Positions 47,986 through 58,959 of a DNA stretch of 64,000 nt are shown here, piece by piece (within the stretch, counting starts at the first letter, position 1; every line of letters starts with the position of its first letter). The stretch is from Cristatella mucedo (taxonomy: Eukaryota > Bryozoa > Phylactolaemata > Cristatellidae). Position numbers and translations under genes: made by a program. Below the pieces are notes generated by a model. It was not told where the DNA came from. It was given only the letters and a program-made list of their open reading frames with translations, and did not search any database. The stretch spans positions 2,380,001 through 2,444,000 of the forward strand of contig WPIO01000043.1 in NCBI GenBank assembly GCA_009760855.2, in the 5' to 3' direction.

Positions 47986-48232
47986 AAGAGGCAGCACTAG
48001 GAAAGGCTATCATCGCACGAACAAGTCAATAAATAGATAAATATGGATCTTAGGAATAGGTCCACCTAACAAGATCCTTATACAGCATATGCAGAACATA
48101 TCCGCGATAGGTCTCATGCATCAGGCCATCAATCCAGGCTACAGCCGGGCGGCTCAACGGCATTCGCCAATACAAATATCCAAAAAAAATAATCCTGCAT
48201 ATATATAATAATAATAAAAAATAATAATAATA

Positions 48233-48400
48233 TCCTGCAAAGGGTATGCTGGTAACCTGGCCTCGTTGGATGTGAGAAGGCAGTAGCTCCCCTGCCTAAT
48301 AGGTCTGCATGAACTATTTAGCAAACTGTGGGAATGGCTTTTTAAAGCTGGCTTGTATAATATCATTGTACTGGGGTGTTGTGCTCCTTTTCTTAACTAT
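48233..48400 (-). repeat. repeat C, copy 1
   Basis: About 165 bases shared with 50494-50665 (GGTATGCTGGTAACCTGGCC, GTGAGAAGGCAGTAGCTCCC, GCAAACTGTGGGAATGGCTT). An ATT-rich stretch lies at its lower-coordinate end. On the minus strand it encodes YKPALKSHSHSLLNSSC and QGSYCLLTSNEARLPAYPLQ. It is an unclassified interspersed repeat, possibly a SINE. Confidence 0.7.
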
Positions 48401-48409
48401 TAACAACAT

Positions 48410-49220
48410 AAATGAGAACTTGAAATCACCTAAATTGCCTTGAATAGAAATGAATAATTATTTTCAAACTGGCTTCCAGTAAACGACACGCTAGTTCCAT
48501 CCAAGTCACCATGCTGACCGGCCGCCGAACAAAGGACCAACAGCAGCCGTCGCCTCGTGCGTTATGGCTGCTACAGGAACTGGATCAGCTGTCCCAGAAT
48601 TTATGAGGTACCATGATAACGGACTCCTTGATTACGGCGGCCCCGGCAGCAGTAAATTCTCAATACTTTATCCCTAATGTTCGTCTACTGGCCGAACGAC
48701 AGTCACTTTCGGTTTGTGATCCGATGTAAGCATACCAATGTAAACATGTTTCCGCCAAGTAAATAAGGAGTGGGCCTTGGAATGCCGTTTGTAGCCAGTT
48801 GCTATGGGTGGGGCGGGGAAGGGGAGGAGGGACTAGGCCCCAGCCGATAGGGGGTTTTCTCTTTTATGATCTTGCTATACTACCAGTCGAACGTGTGATC
48901 TTGAGGGGCGTGTCATTTCCGGGAAAGTTTTACGTTTTGTCAGTTTCCAAAGTTATTTTCTGAGGGTCCATTTAGGACTGAGTAGCTTATATTCGCAGAG
49001 TTCACCAGAAAACCCCAGTTCCGGCTCCCTTATTTTCAAAGAAAATTATTTAGGTGAGCTCGATGATACTTCTGGTTTAAATAGGTCTTTGATAACAATT
49101 TTATTGACTATGTTCCAGTCATCTGACAACCACCAAAATTTTTGATTGCATTCATAATTAGTTTATCTTTTAATATGCAAACTTCAAATAAATTAACTAT
49201 TCTTAACATTTTGCATCGGC
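48410..49220. other. intergenic, nothing recognised
   Basis: A short open stretch near 48520-48600 (TGRRTKDQQQPSPRALWLLQ) has no recognisable homology. Nothing else is visible. Confidence 0.3.
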
Positions 49221-49224
49221 TACC

Positions 49225-50490
49225 CCGTTAAATTGAACGACGATAAAACCAAATTACTTGTTTTGAGCATAATAGGTGTGATTAATGTAGTTTGGTTAGC
49301 ACATCAGAAAGGCGGCCGATGAACAAAGCCAACAGTCTATTGTAAGACGCATGGAGCCGAAGGACGCACGACTCCCTTCGCCCCCTTCTCCCACTCGACT
49401 CTCCTCTGCACCATCTGGCCACCAGAGGGTTACCAGCCTGTGTCCATGCCATATCACAGGTGGACCACAGCTGTGCACCGGCCGACCCCGATGGTGAATC
49501 CACCATCTGGCCACCAGGGGTTACCGGCCTGTGCCATGCCACATCACAGGCTCATCAAAGGAGCCGGCATACACTCGAACTACAATTGAGAAATTTGAAA
49601 GACTGGCCCTAAAAATCGGCTCTGCCAGCATATCGTCTGTTTAATCGGCACGAAACCTATGCATCATGTACCAAAGTAACCTTTCGGTAGACGACCACAT
49701 CTGCTACTCAATCGACTCTGACTACTTTCAGCTACATATTATTGCTAAAAATTGGGCTTGTTTAGTCAGTGATAACAGATCTAAGTTGGTCCATGCATTG
49801 TTGACATCCCGTTGTGACTTCTGTAACTTACTGCTTGCAGACCTGCCGACCTGTGCAATCTGGCACTTACGGCTGATGCAAAACTCAGCAACTACGCTTA
49901 TCTTTAGTGAGTGGTGCAGTTGACATATCACACTACTTCTCGACGACCTGCACTAGCTACCAGTTAAGCAATGCATCACTTTCAAGTATTTTTCATTCAC
50001 GTTTAGGTCCCTTAATTCTTCGGCTCCAGCCTATCCATCAGGTTTACGGCCTCACCAGGCTAAGCATCGTACCACCAGCTTTAAGGAATATAAATGTTTA
50101 CCTAATACTTGTAAAAACCCCAAATCCTTTGGAGACCTTGCCTGTAGTTCGCATGCTCCCAAACCCTGGAACTCACTCCTGACTTTCGTAACATCCACTG
50201 ACTCATCACATTAAAAAATAAAACTGAAACACATTTACTTATGGTATCATTTAATTGGTCCCAGTGATTTGTTCTTTATAAACTTATGCCTGCTTACATT
50301 GTGCAAGCTGCCACTAACCATACTTGCATGCTGACACTGTGCATGTCACCGCGAACTATGCTTTTCCTTTTTTTCCTGAGCTTGCTACCACAAACTATTC
50401 GATCTTTTTTCCTTTACAAAAAATTTTATGCATGTAGAAAGACATTATTTTTTTGAGGGCGCTATACCAAATCCGTTATTATAATTCACG
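49225..50490 (+). mobile_element. LINE A, interrupted copy
   Basis: A thumb piece (LNDDKTKLLVL) at 49228-49266 is cut by about 300 bases of foreign sequence. The element resumes at 49580 (KFERLALKIGSASI-like) and continues with 49666-49923 (VDDHICYSIDSDYFQLHIIA, LTSRCDFCNLLLADLPTCAI), C-terminus, UTR and a decayed hairpin near 50440-50490. Confidence 0.75.
49405..49558. repeat. 92-bp tandem duplication, GC-rich
   Basis: CACCATCTGGCCACCAG followed by GGTTACC, GCCTGTG, CCATGCCA and ATCACAGG occurs at about 49409 and again at about 49501, a period near 92. It lies in the insert that splits the LINE. Confidence 0.85.
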
Positions 50491-50493
50491 GCA

Positions 50494-50665
50494 GGTTTTG
50501 CAAAGGGTATGCTAGTAACCTGGCCTCATTGGGTGTGAGAAGGCAGTAGCTCCCCTGCTTAACAGGACTGCATGAACTATTTGGCAAACTGTGGGAATGG
50601 CTTGTTAAAGCTGGCTTGTATGATATCACCGTACTTTGGTTGTGTGCTCTTCTTTTGGTGTCAGA
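50494..50665 (-). repeat. repeat C, copy 2
   Basis: Second copy of the 48233 repeat. The minus-strand peptide YKPALTSHSHSLPNSSC and QGSYCLLTPNEARLLAYPLQ stays open and differs at few residues. Confidence 0.7.
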
Positions 50666-50880
50666 ATCAGATATCACGTGATGAGTCACTTTACTCATGC
50701 CCGTGCGACATACGACCATCAGAACAAGGGGTATGTAGCACCGCTTTCGTAATGTCGCCTTTCCACTGAAGGAGCAGCTCAGTGTTGCTTGTAGCTCTGC
50801 ATGCACAGTGCCCTTTATTTCAACGCATCTAATTCTATGCGCCGATCTGCTCGTTGCGTAATCATTCATAGCTGTTTTGT

Positions 50881-51050
50881 GTGAGCCGTGATGGAACACT
50901 AGGTAAAGCCAAGCAGTAAGTGGTTGCTTTCACGACCTCGGGACCGAGGTCGTGGGTTCAATTCCTGTGGTGGGCGATTCTTTATCGCCACTGCAAGCGG
51001 TAGTGATAGCCGTAAAGGCTCTTCTGTCGGTATACAAAAAGTGGCTGTTT
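50881..51050 (+). mobile_element. SINE2 copy 3
   Basis: GTGAGCCGTGATGGAACACT, CACGACCTCGGGACCGAGG, box B GTGGGTTCAATTCCTGTGG, ATTCTTTATCGCCACTGCAA, GATAGCCGTAAAGGC. It is the best-preserved head and box B of the family. Confidence 0.87.
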
Positions 51051-51054
51051 AATC

Positions 51055-52845
51055 AGCTAGGATTTATTTATTTATTTTTTTTGCTGCCCTGTTCGATATC
51101 ACCTTGAGATAGAGACTGCATGAAGCTGAGTTACGTTATTCTAAGTTTACGGGCCATTTGTATTAACGGCCAATTTATTTTCCCTGGGCCCAGTTTAGGT
51201 CAACAAATGTTAATTGCTCAGCAGAGTTTGTGTCGCTGCTGCCGGTTTATGGGCCACTGTGATTTATGGCAGCTAGCTTTCAAGTAACGGCCTGCAGTAG
51301 CCAGACAGTCAGGTTGAAGGCTCCAGGCAGGGCTGTCGTACACCAGCTCTCTGCGGCAACCGTGTAAATAAACGTCTCTTTCCGCTTCCGGCTTGCGGTG
51401 CTCCGTGTGGCGTTGCGGACATGCAGTTTGGAAACTATCAATATAGACTTGTCTCGTTCGAAGACATACGATGCAAGAACTTTCCTTGGCTACGGTAGAT
51501 AACTTGCGAGGAATTTAAGTAAAAAGCAAACTTGTATCTACCAAAAACTGCAAAGAATGCCGGTCACGACTTAAAAGCCTAAATGAGCCGGAAGCACCGG
51601 CAGCTTTGATTGCGGCAGGAAAACTACTAAACAGCTTCTCAGCATTAGCTTTTACAAAAAGTGACAGACAGCGTGCTTATTAAAAATGCATTAGGTGCCA
51701 CTTAAAACAAACCTGTATAAACGGCGTTATCAGTAAAAACTCGTCCGTTATTTTCTTGCTATAGCTTAGATGTCTAAATGATATTTGATAGCAAAAGTCT
51801 CCTATAAGTGAGCTTGGGCCTTACAAAAAAAGTAAAAATTTCAAGAAATACGCTATTTTGTATTCTCATTACGAATTTAATTAGGCGCCATAATATTTCA
51901 TTGTGCGATCACAATTGAAAAAGTTCGCTTGTCCGTTTAACGACGCTAGCTGGAAGTTACCGTGCAATGAGTCACCTCAACCTTTGTTCAATTTCGCAGG
52001 AAACCCTAAGGATAAGTGTGAGCGGAACAGAGATAAATTATAAATATATCAAACTGTTAGTGACTTAAAGCCAAAACCTATGGTTAGATGCAAGTGGCAT
52101 TCGCTGCCTGCTATTGAATGGCCGACTAGCCTAATCCAACGATGCAAGCTTTCACCTTGTAGGACGATGCGGCTCTTATTCTTGGCAGCTCACTAGTCTA
52201 CAGTAAGAGTTTCGAGACCTATTAAGAGGAACAGTAATTATTAAAAGTCTTGAGTGTGCTGTAAACGTTTTCTCAACCGGTTTCGCTCACAAATTCTTTG
52301 CGGCTGACTTTTTACGTATAGTGAGAAAGCGAGTATTTATAAATCATAATGTTAGCTCTCAGATCAAGTTCGTTATAGATATCATCGTGCATCTCTCCAC
52401 TGCTCTTTTTTTGCGTTCAAAGACAAAAAAGTTTATTGGCATATGCAGCCGATTTTACTTACCACTCTGACTGGCAAACTAACCACTTGAATGGCTAATG
52501 TTTCTGAAGCTGTGCTGTCAGACAGGAATTGACACGGAATGTAACATAAGATTAGTACGATAGCAGATGAAAGTCAAGTTACATAATGGGACACACATAT
52601 CTACAACAATAGATATGGATCGATAAACTGAAAACAATGAGGGTGATAGAACTTGCACATTAAAGGAAAAATAGGCGATGACGAAATACAGACCGATGAA
52701 ATTCGAGGCGCATAAAAATAGAACGGTTGAACAAAAAGAAAAATACAAAGAGAAAGAGAGAGAGAGCATACGAAATAACATGCGGATAAATACATCACTA
52801 GTCAGAGTAACGAGTAGTAAACAATCGAGAATAAGAATTATTGGT
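51055..52845. other. intergenic, nothing recognised
   Basis: 1.8 kb with no supported gene or repeat. Confidence 0.35.
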
Positions 52846-52849
52846 TATC

Positions 52850-53115
52850 AGAGCTGCCGCTCTGGTACCAAGCACAAGACCATCATGCAAATGACGAAAA
52901 GCAGACACCGAGAGGGATCTCCAGCACTGTTGCATTGCCTCAACGGTCGCAGCATAACGCCACCAGCTGTTCTCTCCTCCGTTCTTTTTTCCAATTCCTA
53001 TCTCTGTTGTTGTAGTGACTCATCCTTGTACAACACTGATTCAGTCAGCCTTAATCTCATAAAACCCATTAAACCAATAAAAGCCTAAAACCACATTAAA
53101 CCATAAATCTACTTG
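52850..53115 (+). repeat. repeat D, copy 1
   Basis: About 260 bases shared with 54685-54935: GCTCTGGTACCAAGCAC, GAAAAGCAGA, CGAGAGGG and GTGACTCATCCTTGT, with an AAACCA-rich end. It is unclassified. Confidence 0.65.
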
Positions 53116-53624
53116 CCCAGTGACCCCAAGATCACAAATCTTAGCAGTTATGATCTTAAGATCAGAGCATCACACCGTATCTACACAAGAAAACAAGATC
53201 TTAACAACACAACAGCTCCAACACAGTCAAGCAACCGCCTTTACATGACCGTCACATTTCATATCAAGTCACATGCCCCCGCATTTCAGCATCAATCAAA
53301 TAAACCGGGGCTATAAGTAAGATATGACAGGAATACAAGCCTGTCACGCCAAAATTGAAGCAAAACGCGACAGTTTAAAATGGCACACTAAGCGGCATTA
53401 GACAGCCAGTCCACGTAGGCTGCTAAATAGTAAATGCCGTCCTCTTAGATAAGCAGGCTATCTCACAGCCGCTCCAAGGAGGTGTGCTTCAACACGACTT
53501 TTATTAACTACTAGCGTGCTTAGGCCAGTATCCTCTTTGCACGGCTGCTGTATCGCTTTTAGTTTTTCCCCATAGCCAGGGGCTAGGTCCACGTCTCCAT
53601 CCTCTGCCACATTCCGCTTGGCAA

Positions 53625-53745
53625 GCATGATATTACTCACCATTCAATCGTGTTTCCTTTGCGGAAAATGTAAAGCACTTAGAAAGAGATTGAGTTCTCT
53701 GGTGGCGCTTTATCAAGTGCAATACTATTATTGTTATTATAAGTG
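53625..53745 (+). mobile_element. LINE A 3'-end stub
   Basis: AGCATGATATTACTCACCAT, AAATGTAAAGCACTTAGAAA, TTGAGTTCTCTGGTGGCGCT and an ACTATTATTGTTATTAT tail. Confidence 0.85.
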
Positions 53746-53747
53746 TC

Positions 53748-54450
53748 TCACCCGCCTTGTTGATGATCTCAAAGCACTGTTCTGCCTCCGTCGCCTTGCT
53801 TCCTTCCACCGCCTTTTCTGGAACCAAAGGCACGGACTGACAGGTCGCGGGGTGTGTCTGACTCTTCACTGGCGCGTTCCCAGACGCTACCGCTTCTCTG
53901 AGAGGACGACGCGACTTCCCTGGTCCGTGCAGCCGCATCTCTGTCGAACGCCGCCACCTCTATGGTGGCCGCCGATGCCTCTGTGGACGCCGCCTAAGAC
54001 GCTTTGTCCTCAGCCACAACGCCGGCCTGCGCCACCTCTCAGCCCGGCGCAGCCGCCTCTCTGCCGGATGCTGACGCCTCTCTGCCGAAAACTTTCGCAT
54101 ATGGCGGAAGCCACCTTCTCTCTGTCATACGCCTAAGCCACATCACTGACCGTAGCTTCACAGATTGCCGTTGCCTCACAGAACACCGTAGCCTCGTAGA
54201 TTGCCATTCGCTTCGCAGAACCCCGTCACCTTTCAGCACGCCATCACCTCATGGCACACCGTAGGCGCCTGGCAAGCCATCAAAGACTGGATCACTGTTA
54301 CCACGTGCCGTACCGTATCAGCCTGGCAAGCTTCAATCGCCTCGCCGGCAAATACTGCTGTCGCTTCTGGTCTCTCCTATCGGCCTACTCGATCCAACCT
54401 GCGTTTACCATACCCCCATACAGCTACAGCGCTTTGCCGGCCTGGCTAGC
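53748..54450 (-). other. GC-rich, Glu/Ala-rich imperfect tandem-repeat region, possibly coding
   Basis: On the minus strand, short units such as EATVFCEATAICEATVSDVA, EASASGREAAAPG and STEASAATIEVAAFDRDAAA recur with irregular spacing, in changing frames. The downstream end reads VPLVPEKAVEGSKATEAEQC, then FEIINKAG, and stops at a good donor (gtgaga at about 53752). This could be the repeat-bearing exon of a decayed or diverged gene, or a minisatellite with coding look. Stops and frame changes argue against an intact gene. I do not recognise a family. Confidence 0.35.
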
Positions 54451-54684
54451 CAGCTCTGTTATCATAGCCTCAGGAAGCAGTATGTATTTATTCACAATCT
54501 TCTTTCGTGTGTAAAGTATGCATCTAAGTTGAGCCAGACTGGTGCATTGACACCCACAATTCAAGCCGCCCCTTCTAGTCCAGCTGCCAACTTGTCAAGT
54601 TATCGCAGACTTGAAAATGCTCAAGCATTAATTTTGTAGGCCGCCGCTACAGCCTAAATAACCAAAATAGCTAGTAAGCTAGTG

Positions 54685-54935
54685 CTCTGATACAAAGCAC
54701 GCGCCGAATCACAAATGAAGAAAAGCAGAAACGAAGAGGGCCTTCAACACTGGCGTATTTCGACTACGTTCGCTGTGTAACACCGCAGGACCACTTTTCC
54801 ATCCGTCCTGTTTTCCGCTGCCTGCTCCTGTCCAGGCGGCAGTAACTCACCCTTGTTAAAAATGAACTCATTCAACCACAGTCTTGTTTAACCCAATAAA
54901 CCAATGAAACCATAGACCTGCAATAAACCACAAAA
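54685..54935 (+). repeat. repeat D, copy 2
   Basis: GCTCTGATACAAAGCAC, GAAAAGCAGAAACGAAGAGG, GTAACTCACCCTTGTTA and the ACCCAATAAACCAATGAAAC end match copy 1 in the same order and orientation. Confidence 0.65.
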
Positions 54936-55199
54936 CCAAAGGTGTGTTTTTCGAAAACCTTGCAAGAATGCTCGCTCTTGGTCTCTCGCAAGCTTGCTAC
55001 GTGACACAGGTTCTTGATAGCTGCTGGAATCCATCCAGGAATCAGTTCGGGCACAGGAAGGTTTGAGAAATCGAGTTGTTTTGAAACGTGTCATTTATGT
55101 CTTTCTATTACCAGATCATCCGTTTTTACTCGCAATTTCCTTGACGTCGTAATGCTGAGGCTGCCGCTGATATGTTTCGGAACTAGATTTTTCTCCTAG

Positions 55200-55735
55200 T
55201 AACCGGTTGTGTCCTCAGTTTTAGGTCCCTTCATTCCATGGCTCCAGCCTATCTGTCAGATATACTACCCCATCAGGCTAAGCATCGTACCACCCGCTTT
55301 TCGGAATCCAGCAGTCTACAACAACCTCAAACAAACCTTAAATCCCTTGGAGCCCGTGCATTTAGTTCATATGCTCCCAAAGCCTGGAACTCGCTACCGA
55401 CCTGCGTCAGAACATCCCCTAACCTGACCACATTTAAAAGGAACCTAAAAACACACCTATTTAGGACAGCATTTAGTGGGTCCCTGTGATTCGTCCTTGA
55501 TGTGCTTATGCGTGCTGACACTGTGCATGATGCCACTAATCACATTTGCATGCTGACCCTGTGCATGTCACCCCTAACCATATTATTCATTTCGTCTGTT
55601 TTTCAAGCATGATTTTACTTACCATTCAATTGCATTTCACTTTACAGCAAATGTAAAGCGCCTAGAGAGAGATTGAGTTCTCCGAGGGCACTTTATCAAG
55701 TGAATTATTAAAATTATTATTATTATTAACCGAGA
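55200..55735 (+). mobile_element. LINE A C-terminus and 3' end
   Basis: The frame 55238-55489 encodes MAPAYLSDILPHQAKHRTTR, RAFSSYAPKAWNSLPTCVRT and KRNLKTHLFRTAFSGSL, then stop. The UTR, an intact hairpin and an ATTATTATTATTATTA tail follow. It is well preserved. Confidence 0.92.
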
Positions 55736-55739
55736 CGTC

Positions 55740-56750
55740 TTTGGTTATTCGTGGGAGCTGGTCCTTTTCATCTCACGCCAAATATTTATACGCAAGTTCT
55801 GTTTAACTGACTACGTATATTAAAAGAAGGTTAACTAGCCGACCTTAGCATTTCTAAGCAAAGCGGAACCACTCTTTGAGTCATTCCGTTTACTAGAAAG
55901 CTGCGTCCCCCCTTAGCAGGTAAGTAGATGAGAAAGTTACTGTAGTTAGGACTGCAGTAATCCATAGCGCGCTTAGGGTTTCGAAACGAAATTAGAAAGC
56001 GACTTGTTTGTGAGTTCAGAAATCATAAATGATTTCAATGCACCCAGAAGCAGCTAAATGAGGCAATCGTCACGTCCGTCATGCTTAAAGCTTAGGTAAT
56101 GCTGAACGATTATTTGAGAAGAAAGTTTAATCCTACTCAAAACAGGTGGGTGCTTGGGCAATAAGTTGTATTAACGAAAGCACCAAGTCAATGCGTCCCC
56201 GATGAAACTTGAAGACGATCATGCCATGAAAGGACGCTTGAGTTATCACGTAATTTTATTGCTGATAAGACGACCATTTTATCAGTAAAATGTGTCTACA
56301 GTACCCAATAATAATCTTAATAATGAATGAGCAGTTTATGCCCAACCAAGGGTGGAGTCACATTTTTGCCTAAAGGTGATAAACCTTCATAAATTGTTTG
56401 TAGGGTAGGTACAAGAATGCGAGATTTTCAAACAAGTTGGTTGGAGCCACGATTAACAAAGACTGGTAGCACCACTAACAACAATTATAATTAATAGGAT
56501 TCACCTCACTCGATCTGGGTGGCTGCTGGTTGAGTGGTAAAGTGATTTGATTTCATTGGCCATGTTTACATTCGCAGGGCATAGAAATGGAGTGCGGCTA
56601 AGATCATTGCCGATAACAATAATCATACCTTTATATAGTGCCATGACAGAGTGTTTGCTGAACTAAACGTTCGGTGGTAACATCCTAAAGCAGCCGGTCT
56701 AGTAAAATCGGAAACATGCGCGAGAAGGATGAACTGCATGCACCTTGAAA
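55740..56750. other. intergenic, nothing recognised
   Basis: No supported gene or repeat. Confidence 0.35.
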
Positions 56751-56759
56751 ATGCTGGGA

Positions 56760-57795
56760 TTACCATGTGCGTTTTAAAATACTTATAAATTTAATCATGC
56801 GAGGGAATGTTGCGACGTGCGCCGGTAGTGAGTTCAATGTTTTGTGAGCGTAGGAAACAAATGCACGGTCTCCAAAGGTTTTGAGGTTTAAACGGTGGGA
56901 TGTACGATACCTGCCCTGGTTGGGGACAGGCTCTGATAGGTAGGCTAGAGCCGGAGAATGAAGGGGTCTAAACGTAAGTGTTACAACCTTAAAGTCAATG
57001 CACTGCATATTGAACCAGTGCGGGTCTGCAAGAAGTGTCGTGATTAGGTATTTCAGACGCTCACGTCAAATAAGCCTTCCTTCATAGTTTTGCCCCAATA
57101 TCAAGTGCCCGTTCGCACGAACAGGAATACTGGAAAGGAGTGAGTTACAGAAGTCAAGACGAGAGGTTTGATATAAATGGACATATTTGGGTGTACTTTC
57201 CCTGTCTAAGCAAGCCCGAATTTTAGCAACGTCGTGTATCTGTAAATAGGCATACTTTATGTAATGGAGCTGATGTGATAGTCTAATTAAAGGTCGATTT
57301 CAAACAGGTCATTTAAATTACGCCCAAATTAAAAAGGAGATACGCTGCGAAACCGATTTTAAGCATCAGGTTTTCTAATTTCAAAATCAAGCTCTGTTTG
57401 TCCATAACTAATAAGTTAGTTTGCGTCTTCATTCAATTTAAGAAACTTCAAATCCATTCCTGTCTGGATGTAAACCAATACATGAAGCAAGGCAGTGAAC
57501 GGATTTTGACCAGCTCGAGGGCTGGGAGGGATCAAAACATAGATACAGATTACTTCTTAGCAGATTGTCATCTGCTAAGAAGTGAAAGCCGACATTGTTG
57601 CATGGTGGCTCCATAGGCAAGAGGTAGGATATAAACCGTGAAATAAACAGGACCGAGGACAGAACGCTGAGCTGCAGCATATTTCAGAGGTTTCTCGAAT
57701 GATCTTTGTTCATTCACTTCAAAACTCTGAATTTACCCACTGAGATTGGACTATAACAATAGCAGAGCAAAGCCGGTTGTGAGCATTGTTATAGA
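56760..57795 (-). mobile_element. LINE A variant, RT to C-terminus
   Basis: The C-terminal frame is at 56760-57008 (FKVVTLTFRPLHSPALAYLS, FGDRAFVSYAHKTLNSLPAH). The connecting and thumb regions lie at 57060-57430. The palm lies at 57438-57680 with the catalytic box LADDNL. It is more diverged than the other copies, perhaps a subfamily. Confidence 0.8.
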
Positions 57796-57796
57796 C

Positions 57797-57940
57797 AATA
57801 TAAATGTAATAGTAATAATACTACACTTAATAAAGCGTCTTCGGAGAACTCTTTCTCTTCATAGGTGCTTTACATTTTCTGCGCTGGAAACACGATCTAA
57901 TGGTTAGTGGCAGCATGGTCAATAAACAGCAAGAATGCCG
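57797..57940 (-). mobile_element. LINE A 3'-end stub
   Basis: AATAGTAATAATACTACACT, AATAAAGCGTCTTCGGAGAA, GGTGCTTTACATTTTCTGC and a short UTR. Confidence 0.7.
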
Positions 57941-58224
57941 CATTCAACCTATGTGCAAAAACAAGTAGTAAATATGCGTTATTGTCACTAAACGTAAGAC
58001 ACTTAGCTGCCGTCCACTTTCAATTTCGGAAAAATGGCTACGAAATGTTTTTTGAGATAGTATGACAAACCAGAAAGCTATTTTTAAGGGATTATAGCAC
58101 GTATACGGCTGCATTTCCGCATACAGTGCAAAGATTAATTGTGTTTGGCTAAATTGGCGACATAGGTAACGTACACTATGACAATAAAAAGACAGGGCAC
58201 ATATCCTTGTGGCGTCTTTTTATC

Positions 58225-58372
58225 TCGTGAGGCGAAGTCTTTTGGCAACCGAATTCGTACCGAAAGCCTCTTAGGCTGCGAGTGCAGTACATGAAAATTT
58301 CTGCTTTAACATCCACTCAGTTTTTGTGCCATGGTGGATTTATAGACGGAGATACAATACATTACAGTCACC
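58225..58372 (+). mobile_element. LINE B 3' UTR stub
   Basis: GTGAGGCGAAGTCTTTTGGC, GAATTCGTACCGAAAGCC, TTAGGCTGCGAGTGCA, then GACGGAGATACAATACATTA. It matches the UTR at 7320-7440 and the reverse of 13770-13900. Confidence 0.75.
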
Positions 58373-58479
58373 CTGCTTCGTAATCGTTCAACATCTCCGA
58401 TTCATTTACAAGTGTACGAAGGTTAAATGGAAGTGATAATTTCTGATGTTTATCACAGACCAGCCAAGCTGAAAATTGC

Positions 58480-58865
58480 TTAGTAATAATAATAATAATA
58501 ATACACTTTATAAAGTACCCTTAGAGAACTCAATCTCTTCTTCGGCGCTTTGCTTGTGCTGCACGGGAAGAACGATTGAATGGCTTGAGATAGCCAGTAA
58601 TGCAGTTAATGTAATTTAATGCAATGCAAATGTAATGTGACGTAGTATCATATAATGGAATGGAATGTGCATGTTCAATAAATAAAATAACGGGCTCAAC
58701 AAGCAACAAGAATTACATAGTTAGGGGTGACATGCACAGGGTCAGCATGCAATTATGTTTAGTGGCCACATGCACAATGTCAGCACGCATAAGCAAATAA
58801 AGATCAAAGTACAGGAACCCACTTAATGTTGTGATGCATAAGTGCGTTGTAATGATATCTTGTTT
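58480..58865 (-). mobile_element. LINE A 3' UTR, with ATTAC-rich insert
   Basis: A tail of TAATAATAATAATAATACAC, then a decayed hairpin and UTR (GTTAGGGGTGACATGCACAG). About 75 bases rich in AATGTAAT at 58597-58672 interrupt it and resemble the LINE B tail. Confidence 0.7.
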
Positions 58866-58959
58866 TGTAGCCGACGCCAGGGTAGTTCACAGGCTCGTTT
58901 CTGATGCTAGCTTACCTACACCAATAATAAGCTAGTTTTTAGTTTCAGCGTGTACCTCT

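Noticed and set aside
53633-53938. The single 101-codon minus-strand frame as a complete gene.
   Set aside because: Its last third is LINE A tail sequence read antisense. Only the part upstream of the donor at about 53752 looks protein-like, and it is reported as uncertain.
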